A program made the translations under genes and the position numbers. The notes under the pieces are model-generated. The model worked only from the letters and a program-made list of their open reading frames with translations, made no database searches and was not told the DNA's origin. This document shows, in pieces, positions 1 to 4,579 of a stretch of DNA of 7,303 bases (its first letter is position 1; every line of letters starts with the position of its first letter). Location: contig CAMYMX010000163.1 in NCBI GenBank assembly GCA_947259605.1, forward strand, positions 1 to 7,303, given 5' to 3'. The DNA comes from an uncultured Polyangiaceae bacterium (lineage in GTDB: Bacteria > Myxococcota_A > Polyangia > Polyangiales > Houyiibacteriaceae).

Positions 1-66
1 CGGCGAAGCCGGGGTCGGTCGGCTCGGCCGGCTCAGGAGGCTCCGGCGGCGGCCCCGAGGAGCCGG
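1..66. other. GC-rich low-complexity edge sequence, no supported gene
   Basis: The first 66 bases are very GC-rich and Gly/Ser- or Pro/Glu-like in translation, depending on strand. On the minus strand one frame reads a PPPEPPEPAEP-type string, but no ATG, GTG or TTG occurs in that frame between the stop at 230-232 and this point, so no gene can start there. A plus-strand gene ending here would have to overlap the oxidoreductase gene antisense. An 8-bp inverted repeat (27-34 GCCGGCTC with 60-67 GAGCCGGC) brackets much of it without a T-run, and sits just past the oxidoreductase stop codon. It may be intergenic or the edge of a neighbouring gene; the window does not decide. Confidence 0.3.
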
Positions 67-927
67 CTACAATCCCACCCGGGACGCGATCAGGTCGATC
101 GCCTTTTTGGGATCGGACTCTCCGGTCGCGCCGAGTAGCACCACCGCGCGGGTGATCCCCAGGTCTTGGAGCTCGGGTAGGGCGTCTGGACGCTTGGCGA
201 TTCGCCAGTTCGTCGTGATGTCGATCGACTCAAATGGCCGTCCCGCCTGGGCGGCTATTTCTTTGAGGAGGGTGATCTTGTCGCTGAGCTCTTGCTGCGA
301 ATCGCTCGGGGCGTACCAGCCGTCTGCAGCGTTGACGACACGGTGCAGTGTCTTGGTCGAGGTGCCGCCGATCAGAATCGGCGGATGTGGTTTCTGTGCG
401 GGGGTCGGATGGCTCTTGAAGCCGTGCCAGGAAAGGAACTCGCTCTCGTGCTCGACGACATCGCCGCTCCAAACCTTTTTCACCGCGGCGAGGTAGTCGT
501 CGAAGCGCGCGCCGCGCCGTTTGAATGGAGTTCCCATCGCCGCGTACTCCTCGGCAAGCCAACCAATGCCGAGGCCTAGTGTGAGCCGTCCGCCGCTGAG
601 CGCATCGAGGCTGGCCGTCTGCTTTGCAAAAAGTAGCGGATTGCCCTGCGGAAAAATGTTCACGCCCGTCCCCAAGCGAATCGTCTTCGTCGCGGCCGCG
701 ACATGGGCGAGCGAAATCAATGGATCGAGAAACCAAGCCTCCGGCGGAATCCCCATCTTCCCGGAACGGGCATACGGATAGGTCGAGTCGTAGTCGGTCG
801 GCACGACGACGTGCTCGAATGTCCAAACCGACTCGATCCCGGCAGCCTCGGCGTGCTGAGCGACCGCGATCATGTTCTCCGCCGTGGAGGGCCCACCGAC
901 ATTGATCGAGACGATTCCGATCTTCAT
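67..927 (-). CDS. LLM-class (luciferase-like) F420/FMN-dependent oxidoreductase
   Basis: A 286-residue cytoplasmic enzyme of the bacterial-luciferase-like fold, closest by eye to the 'LLM class F420-dependent oxidoreductase' subfamily (about 280-300 residues, so full length). Family features visible: N-terminal beta strand MKIGIVSINVGG; an early TFEHVVVP segment (36-43) after the first helix; the LGTGV strand (85-89); and the signature block around 93-123 with PQGNPLLFAKQ, LDALSGGRL and LGLGIGW, followed by EEYAAMG. PPILIGGTS (182-190) and ADGWYAP (201-207) match the later TIM-barrel strands. Members move hydride between reduced F420 or FMN and varied substrates; substrate and cofactor cannot be read here. 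ATG at 927 fits the family N-terminus. The only Shine-Dalgarno candidate is a G6 run about 13 nt upstream, so initiation is unremarkable or weak. The gene lies 133 nt beyond the META lipoprotein stop and may have its own promoter. Confidence 0.93.
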   Translation of the reverse strand: MKIGIVSINVGGPSTAENMIAVAQHAEAAGIESVWTFEHVVVPTDYDSTYPYARSGKMGIPPEAWFLDPLISLAHVAAATKTIRLGTGVNIFPQGNPLLFAKQTASLDALSGGRLTLGLGIGWLAEEYAAMGTPFKRRGARFDDYLAAVKKVWSGDVVEHESEFLSWHGFKSHPTPAQKPHPPILIGGTSTKTLHRVVNAADGWYAPSDSQQELSDKITLLKEIAAQAGRPFESIDITTNWRIAKRPDALPELQDLGITRAVVLLGATGESDPKKAIDLIASRVGL

Positions 928-972
928 GACGACGGTCGTACCCCCCAGGCCCCCCTATGTCGATACCCCGCC

Positions 973-1020
973 GACGCTGACGCTGGCACTGACAATGACG
1001 CTGTAACTGCCGCTGTCCTC
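973..1020. repeat. Degenerate hexanucleotide tandem repeat (GACGCT / AGCGTC)
   Basis: Eight consecutive 6-nt units can be laid out from 973: GACGCT, GACGCT, GGCACT, GACAAT, GACGCT, GTAACT, GCCGCT, GTCCTC. The minus-strand consensus is AGYGYC. It lies in the gap between the META lipoprotein stop and the LLM gene start. No coding frame with a convincing start or family resemblance covers it. It looks like an old microsatellite that has accumulated substitutions. Confidence 0.6.
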
Positions 1021-1060
1021 ACCCGATCTGGAACCAGGTCGCGCTCGCCGAAAGCACGCG

Positions 1061-1828
1061 TCACTCCGCCGGAGCTCTCGCCTCGAACCGTGCGACTAGG
1101 TTCTTGGCCGCGAAGAGCATGAGCTTGGAGCCGTGGATTTCGTAGCGCGTGACCGTCCCGAGCGCGGTGAAAAGCTCTTGCTCTTGTTCCATGCCTTCCG
1201 GGCAGGCCATGCGCGTTGCACCCAAGGCGCCGAGCGTCAGTGATTGCCCGGAGGTCTCATACGAGCCGAAAAAACGATTGCAGCCCCCAAAGCCATAGGC
1301 GCTCGCCTTCTTCGAGTTCAGCTCGAGATAGGGCGCTTTGTCGTTCGCCTCGACGGTGATTGTTTTGCCGTTGAGCTCGAGCAACGCCCAAGTCGTGTTC
1401 TCTAGAGCGGCCTTTTGCATGCTTCCACAAGTTTCTCTGGGCCAGGTGCGCACGAAGCGCTGAACGATCAGGTTCGTTTCTTTGCCCCGTCGGTCGACTT
1501 TGGGCCTCGAGTCCAATCCGCCTTCGACGGTGACGAGCAGAGGCGAGCCGGGTGCAATCTTGGCCTGACCGTAGGCGCGCTCCAACGCTGCGTTGTCGCC
1601 TTCTTGGGCGACGGGCCATCGTTCCCCGGTCGCGCAGTCCATGAAGCTTGCCGCATCGGCCATGTACGAATACATCCCCTGCAAGCTCATCGTCCCCGAC
1701 GGCGGCGGTGGCTCGCGCTTCTCGTCTGCCGCGTTGGCGCTATCCTTGCCCTTCTTGCAAGCGGACATTGCCAGCGCCGCGCCAAGTAAGCTCAGCACGA
1801 GCACGCGAGTGATTCCGGTCCCCCTCAT
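1061..1828 (-). CDS. Lipoprotein with NlpE-C-like and META (HslJ) domains
   Basis: A 255-residue predicted lipoprotein. The frame is open to a TTG at 1849, but the ATG at 1828 puts a normal signal peptide at the N-terminus (MRGTGITR, hydrophobic VLVLSLLGAALAM, lipobox MSAC with the lipidated Cys at 24), so I start there; neither start has a strong ribosome-binding site. After a charged, Pro-rich linker (25-43), residues about 48-135 resemble the NlpE/CutF C-terminal domain: a DCATGERWPV stretch, a helix LERAYGQA, then PLLVTVEG and LIVQRFVRTWP, with Cys65 and Cys134 able to pair. Residues about 142-250 are a META domain: LENTTWALLELNG, GFGGCNRFFGSY, LTLGALGATRMACPE and a C-terminal KLMLFAAKNLVARF, with Cys183 and Cys209 at the positions where META domains often carry a disulfide pair. 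META proteins include HslJ, linked to envelope stress and novobiocin resistance in E. coli; the exact role here is unknown. It lies 69 nt after the LytTR regulator and may be read through from that operon. Confidence 0.88.
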   Translation of the reverse strand: MRGTGITRVLVLSLLGAALAMSACKKGKDSANAADEKREPPPPSGTMSLQGMYSYMADAASFMDCATGERWPVAQEGDNAALERAYGQAKIAPGSPLLVTVEGGLDSRPKVDRRGKETNLIVQRFVRTWPRETCGSMQKAALENTTWALLELNGKTITVEANDKAPYLELNSKKASAYGFGGCNRFFGSYETSGQSLTLGALGATRMACPEGMEQEQELFTALGTVTRYEIHGSKLMLFAAKNLVARFEARAPAE

Positions 1829-1897
1829 CGCTGGGGACTTACCACCCAAGCGCCCAAACGCTAAGTATTTTCGATCGCGGCGGCCCGGATCGTGCGC

Positions 1898-2626
1898 TCA
1901 GCCGGAAAATGGGATGCGTTCTCGGAGCTTCTTCGCGCGCTCGCGCGCGAGGGGGATTTTCGGTTCATCCGGATGGTCGAGGAGAAGCTGATAGGTACCC
2001 GCTCCGGTCGGCTCGATGGCACGAATGCCGTTGTAGCGGACGATGAAACCGCGGTGCGACCGGAAGAAGGCCTCGGGGTCGAGCTCGTCTTCCAGGGTTG
2101 CCAATGTTTTGTCGATTGCAAACCGGTCGTCTTCGGTGACCGCCCATACGAGCTCGTCTTTGACTTCGAAGTAGATCACATCGCCGAGCTCGAGCACCAC
2201 GTACGCATCCTTGCGCCGCACGGCGATTCGCTCCAACCGCTCGTGACCGCTCTCGGTTTGTCCCGGTTCGCCGCGAACGCGCTCGACCGCTTGACGCAGC
2301 CGCTCCAGCCGCACGGGTTTGAGCAAGTAGTCCGCAACGCGTGCTTCGAATGCTCGCAACGCGCCTTCGTCGTGCGCAGAGACGATCACCACTTTGAGCG
2401 CGGGATGGTTGGCCATGAGCGTTTCGGCGAGCGTAACACCGTCAGGTCCGGGCATTCGTAGGTCGAGAAACGCAACGTCGGGCCGTTCTTGGTCGCAGAG
2501 CCCCTGCGCCTCGGGCGCGTTGCGCGCTTCTCCAACGACTTCGACGTCTTCGCACTGACCGAGCATGAATCGAAGCTCGTCGCGGGCGAGAGGTTCGTCG
2601 TCGACGACGATCGCGCGAATGCTCAT
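1898..2626 (-). CDS. LytTR-family response regulator (LytR/AlgR type)
   Basis: A 242-residue two-domain transcription regulator, the usual length for this family. Residues 1-115 are a receiver domain: acidic pair D9-D10 in VVDDEP, phospho-acceptor D55 in FLDLRMPG, the conserved Ser83 in IVSAHD, and K103 in YLLKPV. A short polar linker leads to a LytTR DNA-binding domain (about 132-236): ERIAVRRKD, the IYFEVKDELVW strand pair, a DPEAFFRSHRGFIVR helix-strand and a GAGTYQLLL/IPLARERAKKL end. The usual FxRxHRSxxVN motif reads FFRSHRGFIVR, with Gly for Ser and Arg for Asn. The ATG overlaps the kinase stop as ATGA, and a strong Shine-Dalgarno AAGGAG (2634-2639) sits 7 nt upstream, so expression is coupled to the kinase yet can reinitiate efficiently. 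It is almost certainly phosphorylated by the adjacent LytS-type kinase. LytTR proteins bind direct repeats upstream of envelope, transport or virulence genes; targets here are not identifiable by eye. Confidence 0.96.
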   Translation of the reverse strand: MSIRAIVVDDEPLARDELRFMLGQCEDVEVVGEARNAPEAQGLCDQERPDVAFLDLRMPGPDGVTLAETLMANHPALKVVIVSAHDEGALRAFEARVADYLLKPVRLERLRQAVERVRGEPGQTESGHERLERIAVRRKDAYVVLELGDVIYFEVKDELVWAVTEDDRFAIDKTLATLEDELDPEAFFRSHRGFIVRYNGIRAIEPTGAGTYQLLLDHPDEPKIPLARERAKKLRERIPFSG

Positions 2627-3852
2627 GCCGGCTCTCCTTTGATTTCAGACTGCTTGGGCAGCTCCACGGTCACCAGGGTACCGCGCTCCAGCGAAGAAAG
2701 CTGGAGATTGGCCTTTCCGTCGTACTGTTGGTCGAGCCGCTTCCGGAGCGTCTGAAGGGCAAGGCCGGAGCCTTGGGTCGATGGTCCCTGATGGGGGCCG
2801 TCAGCTTCGTCTTCGACCTCGATGCGCAACCGGTCGCCCGCGTCCGATGCTCGAATGGTGATTCGGCCGAGACCCTCCTTCGGCGTGATCCCGTGTTTGA
2901 CGGCGTTTTCGACGATCGGTTGGAGGAGTAGCGCCGGGATGCGCGCATCGCGTATGCTCTCGTCGATCGAGGTTTGAACCGCGAGCCGTTCGTCCCCGAG
3001 CCGCGCCCTCTCGATCGCGAGATACGCGCATGCGTGCTCGACCTCGTTCATTACGGACGCGTCGTGCGGATGGTGGAGCAGATACCGATACAGATCGGCG
3101 AGGTCCGACACCAGGTTTCGCGCTTGTTCTGGGTCCCGGCGAATGGTCGCGCGCAGCGTGTTGAGCGCATTGAACAGGAAGTGTGGCTCGAGTCGGCTGC
3201 GCAGCGCGGTGAGTGAAAGGGCATTCGCGGCAGCCTGTGCTTCGACCAGCGCCACGGCTTGTTCCTGACGGGAGATCACAACGAGGGCAACATTGATGAA
3301 GAGGGCCACGCCAACGGCGACCCCTGCGAGCTGAGTGGCGAGGGATGGCAGTGCGTGGATGGGATCCGAGCCGGACAGCGTCATCCCAGCGGCTGTCACC
3401 GTCAGGCCCGCGATTTGGACGACCGTTGCCGCGCCCAGCACGCGCCAGCCGACGAACATCTGCTCCCGCCGAACCGACATCCGGCCTGCCAACCAACCGT
3501 CGAGAAACGACGCGATCAGGGCCCACGGGAATGCCTCCGGAGCAACACGCGTCACGTAGAATCCGCCCCCGAGCAACCCGGTCACGGCGCCGGCGCGCGG
3601 GCCCCCCAGAATCCCCGCGATCATGATTCCAATGGCGCGGAGATTGAGATGATGGCCCAGCCACTCAAAGCCCATCGTCGAGCCCCAGAGCGAAATCAGG
3701 AGGCCAAAGATGACGACGACTGCAATGTCGCGCGGCTGGCCCACGCCCAGAAGGCGGTTGCGCAGCGGCGGCACGAGCACTCCAAGCAGGCCAGCGGTCG
3801 CGATGAGGCTGAGCTTCTCGAAGAGCTCCGGGATCAGCAGCCGGATATCCAC
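2623..3852 (-). CDS. LytS-type membrane sensor histidine kinase
   Basis: A 409-residue inner-membrane kinase starting at GTG. An in-frame TAG lies only nine bases upstream (3862-3864), so no earlier start is possible; no clear Shine-Dalgarno is seen. Residues about 12-195 hold five or six hydrophobic segments (about 14-31, 43-59, 72-100, 108-124, 133-157, 172-193) and match the 5TMR-LYT sensor fold, including NLRAIGIMIAGILGGPRAG and GGGFYVTR. A short helix follows, then the His_kinase domain with LEPHFLFNALN (phospho-acceptor His224) and the HATPase: N-box QPIVENAVKHG (311-321) and a final glycine box GSGLALQTLRKRL (361-373). The middle ATP-binding box reads VEDEADG (346-352) rather than a clean DNG or DDG. 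LytS, BtsS and YpdA share this membrane domain, but those proteins carry a GAF-like domain that is absent here. BtsS and YpdA respond to pyruvate; that ligand is only a possibility here. Partner: the overlapping LytTR regulator. Confidence 0.94.
   Translation of the reverse strand: MDIRLLIPELFEKLSLIATAGLLGVLVPPLRNRLLGVGQPRDIAVVVIFGLLISLWGSTMGFEWLGHHLNLRAIGIMIAGILGGPRAGAVTGLLGGGFYVTRVAPEAFPWALIASFLDGWLAGRMSVRREQMFVGWRVLGAATVVQIAGLTVTAAGMTLSGSDPIHALPSLATQLAGVAVGVALFINVALVVISRQEQAVALVEAQAAANALSLTALRSRLEPHFLFNALNTLRATIRRDPEQARNLVSDLADLYRYLLHHPHDASVMNEVEHACAYLAIERARLGDERLAVQTSIDESIRDARIPALLLQPIVENAVKHGITPKEGLGRITIRASDAGDRLRIEVEDEADGPHQGPSTQGSGLALQTLRKRLDQQYDGKANLQLSSLERGTLVTVELPKQSEIKGEPA
2634..2639 (-). 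promoter_or_regulatory. Strong ribosome-binding site of the LytTR regulator
   Basis: On the minus strand AAGGAG lies 7 nt before the regulator ATG, inside the last codons of the kinase gene. It is the best Shine-Dalgarno in the window and fixes the start at 2626. It also suggests the regulator is made in excess over the kinase. Confidence 0.8.
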
Positions 3853-3891
3853 CGCCGGAGCCTAGCAGCGTTTGCGACGGCGGGCGTGGTC

Positions 3892-3897
3892 TAGAAT
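3892..3897 (+). promoter_or_regulatory. Possible -10 element for the small Cys-rich lipoprotein
   Basis: TAGAAT matches the bacterial -10 consensus at five of six positions in a GC-rich 70-nt divergent gap (3853-3922). The best -35-like hexamer, TTGCGA at 3872-3877, gives a 14-nt spacer, which is too short for an ideal sigma70 promoter. If used, transcription would start near 3904 and give a 5' leader of about 19 nt. No comparable element was found for the divergent kinase gene. Confidence 0.25.
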
Positions 3898-3922
3898 CAC
3901 GGCCTGCGCTATCGTCGCTCCG

Positions 3923-4102
3923 ATGAAGTGCACACTTTGCTGGCTGCCGTTCTCCCTGGTCTTGCTCGCGTGCGGGAGCGACATTCGCCCTAAACAGCTC
4001 GACGAACCATGCGTTCGGACTGCGCAGTGTGACGTGGGACTGTCCTGCCTTGCCGGTGTGTGCACGCCGACACCCGATGCGGCGGTGGACGCTGGCCGCT
4101 GA
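3923..4102 (+). CDS. Small Cys-rich lipoprotein (59 residues)
   Basis: The open frame reaches back to a TTG at 3872, but the ATG at 3923 is preferred because it places a compact lipoprotein signal at the N-terminus: MKCTLCWLPF, hydrophobic SLVLLA, lipobox LLAC with Cys17, then Gly-Ser-Asp. Asp only at the third position past the Cys gives no clear Lol-avoidance signal, so outer-membrane sorting is possible. The mature part is about 43 residues: one Cys module, C30-x5-C36-x5-C42-x4-C47 (CVRTAQCDVGLSC, then GVC), and a tail PDAAVDAGR. This Cys module and Asp-Ala-rich tail are typical of Myxococcota secreted proteins, where they usually precede a larger domain; here the protein simply ends. The function is unknown. 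It may be a real mini-lipoprotein or a remnant of a longer one. No good Shine-Dalgarno precedes the ATG. The gene ends three bases before the convergent TIG gene. Confidence 0.7.
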   Translation: MKCTLCWLPFSLVLLACGSDIRPKQLDEPCVRTAQCDVGLSCLAGVCTPTPDAAVDAGR

Positions 4103-4105
4103 GGC

Positions 4106-4495
4106 TTACGGCTCTTGGGGTCTTTCCAAGAGTTGGCCCCTCTGATTGATGTACTCGAAGCCTTTGTGGATCACGAAGACCGATCCGTTGTCCGCGCGGA
4201 TGGTCACGTCCACCGTCCCCGGGGTCCATTGCCGCGGCGTCACCGCAAGCAGCGCTTTATCGTTCTGAATCGACACCTGCGGGGAGCGCAGCTGGCCGAA
4301 ATAGACGGCGTAGCCAATGTCCAATCGAAGGTTCTCGCCAACGACCCGAATCGTCTTGCCACCCTGCAGGCCTCCAAAGTTTGGATCCGCACGCTGGAAG
4401 TCCATCGCAGGCTGGGGTTTCTCGCAGGCGGCCAGCACGAGTACTGCGCTGATGATCACGCCTACGATGCCTCCGAGCCTTCTCATCGAATCCAT
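4106..4495 (-). CDS. IPT/TIG-domain lipoprotein
   Basis: A 129-residue predicted lipoprotein. The signal peptide MDSMRRLGG-IVGVIISAVLV ends in lipobox LAAC with Cys24; the second Met (4486) is an equally good start on signal-peptide grounds. Residues about 36-116 form a single immunoglobulin-like IPT/TIG domain: PNFGGLQGGKTIRVVGENL, then YAVYFG, LLAVTPRQWTPGTVDVTIR and a closing KGFEYI strand, which is the standard order of this fold. The last 13 residues are polar and probably disordered. TIG domains mediate binding or act as spacers in surface proteins; a protein with only one is probably a binding or accessory subunit at the envelope. No Shine-Dalgarno is visible; a TGATAA sequence lies six bases upstream of the first ATG, which would suit a leaderless transcript. 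The gene is divergent from the large receiver-TPR gene (84-nt gap) and converges on the small Cys-rich lipoprotein. Confidence 0.87.
   Translation of the reverse strand: MDSMRRLGGIVGVIISAVLVLAACEKPQPAMDFQRADPNFGGLQGGKTIRVVGENLRLDIGYAVYFGQLRSPQVSIQNDKALLAVTPRQWTPGTVDVTIRADNGSVFVIHKGFEYINQRGQLLERPQEP
4111..4131. terminator. Hairpin at the convergent gene junction, terminator-like
   Basis: CTCTTGG (4111-4117) pairs with CCAAGAG (4125-4131): seven perfect base pairs around a 7-nt loop, extendable by G-U pairs on the plus-strand RNA. It starts 8 nt after the small lipoprotein stop and lies inside the last codons of the TIG gene. No T-run follows on either strand, so an intrinsic terminator is only a possibility. 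Confidence 0.3.
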
Positions 4496-4501
4496 GTCAA
4501 T

Positions 4502-4507
4502 TTATCA
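4502..4507 (-). promoter_or_regulatory. Possible -10 element of the TIG lipoprotein gene
   Basis: On the minus strand TGATAA is followed by six bases (ATTGAC) and then the ATG. That is the spacing expected between a -10 hexamer and the first transcribed base, so transcription would begin at the start codon. No -35 consensus is seen at 16-18 nt; that position is covered by the nested dyad at 4511-4549. Confidence 0.25.
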
Positions 4508-4510
4508 CGT

Positions 4511-4549
4511 TGGGCATCGGAAGGCATGCTTGACATGCGACTGTGCCCA
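4511..4549. promoter_or_regulatory. Nested dyad in the divergent promoter region (candidate operator)
   Basis: Two inverted repeats share almost the same centre (about 4530-4531): outer arms TGGGCA (4511-4516) and TGCCCA (4544-4549), inner arms GCATG (4524-4528) and CATGC (4534-4538). The inner spacer runs into a TTGACA (4530-4535), a perfect -35 hexamer for the plus strand, but no AT-rich -10 follows at 16-18 nt. The site lies between the TIG lipoprotein and the receiver-TPR gene, 31 bp before the latter's start. It could be an operator for one or both genes or an RNA hairpin in the leader. Confidence 0.4.
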
Positions 4550-4569
4550 TTCGCACACTCACGCTGAAC

Positions 4570-4574
4570 AAGGG
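4570..4574 (+). promoter_or_regulatory. Ribosome-binding site of the receiver-TPR gene
   Basis: AAGGG lies five bases before the GTG at 4580. With the in-frame TGA at 4565-4567 just upstream, it fixes GTG as the start; the next in-frame Met is residue 57, inside the receiver domain. Confidence 0.65.
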
Positions 4575-4579
4575 TTGCA

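Noticed and set aside
27..67. Inverted repeat GCCGGCTC/GAGCCGGC as a terminator for the oxidoreductase gene
   Set aside because: The loop is 25 nt and no T-run follows on the minus strand. In sequence this GC-rich, such arms occur by chance.
1040..1058. Six-base-pair hairpin right after the META lipoprotein stop
   Set aside because: It contains a G-U pair, is short and GC-rich by background, and no U-tract follows.
1829..1849. TTG start for the META lipoprotein
   Set aside because: It only adds seven residues before the signal peptide, and the ATG at 1828 gives a normal lipoprotein N-terminus.
3259..3894. 211-codon open frame on the plus strand antisense to the kinase gene
   Set aside because: The kinase on the opposite strand has complete domain motifs. 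The plus-strand translation is His/Arg/Asp-rich, matches no family I know, and is the expected GC-rich antisense shadow.
3872..3922. Upstream extension of the small lipoprotein to a TTG start
   Set aside because: It would add Arg-rich residues before the signal peptide and spoil the lipoprotein signal; it also overlaps the probable promoter.
4511..4526. Possible sigma54 promoter (GG-N10-GC) upstream of the receiver-TPR gene
   Set aside because: The spacing fits, but the flanks are far from TGGCACG and TTGCA, and the same bases form the dyad.
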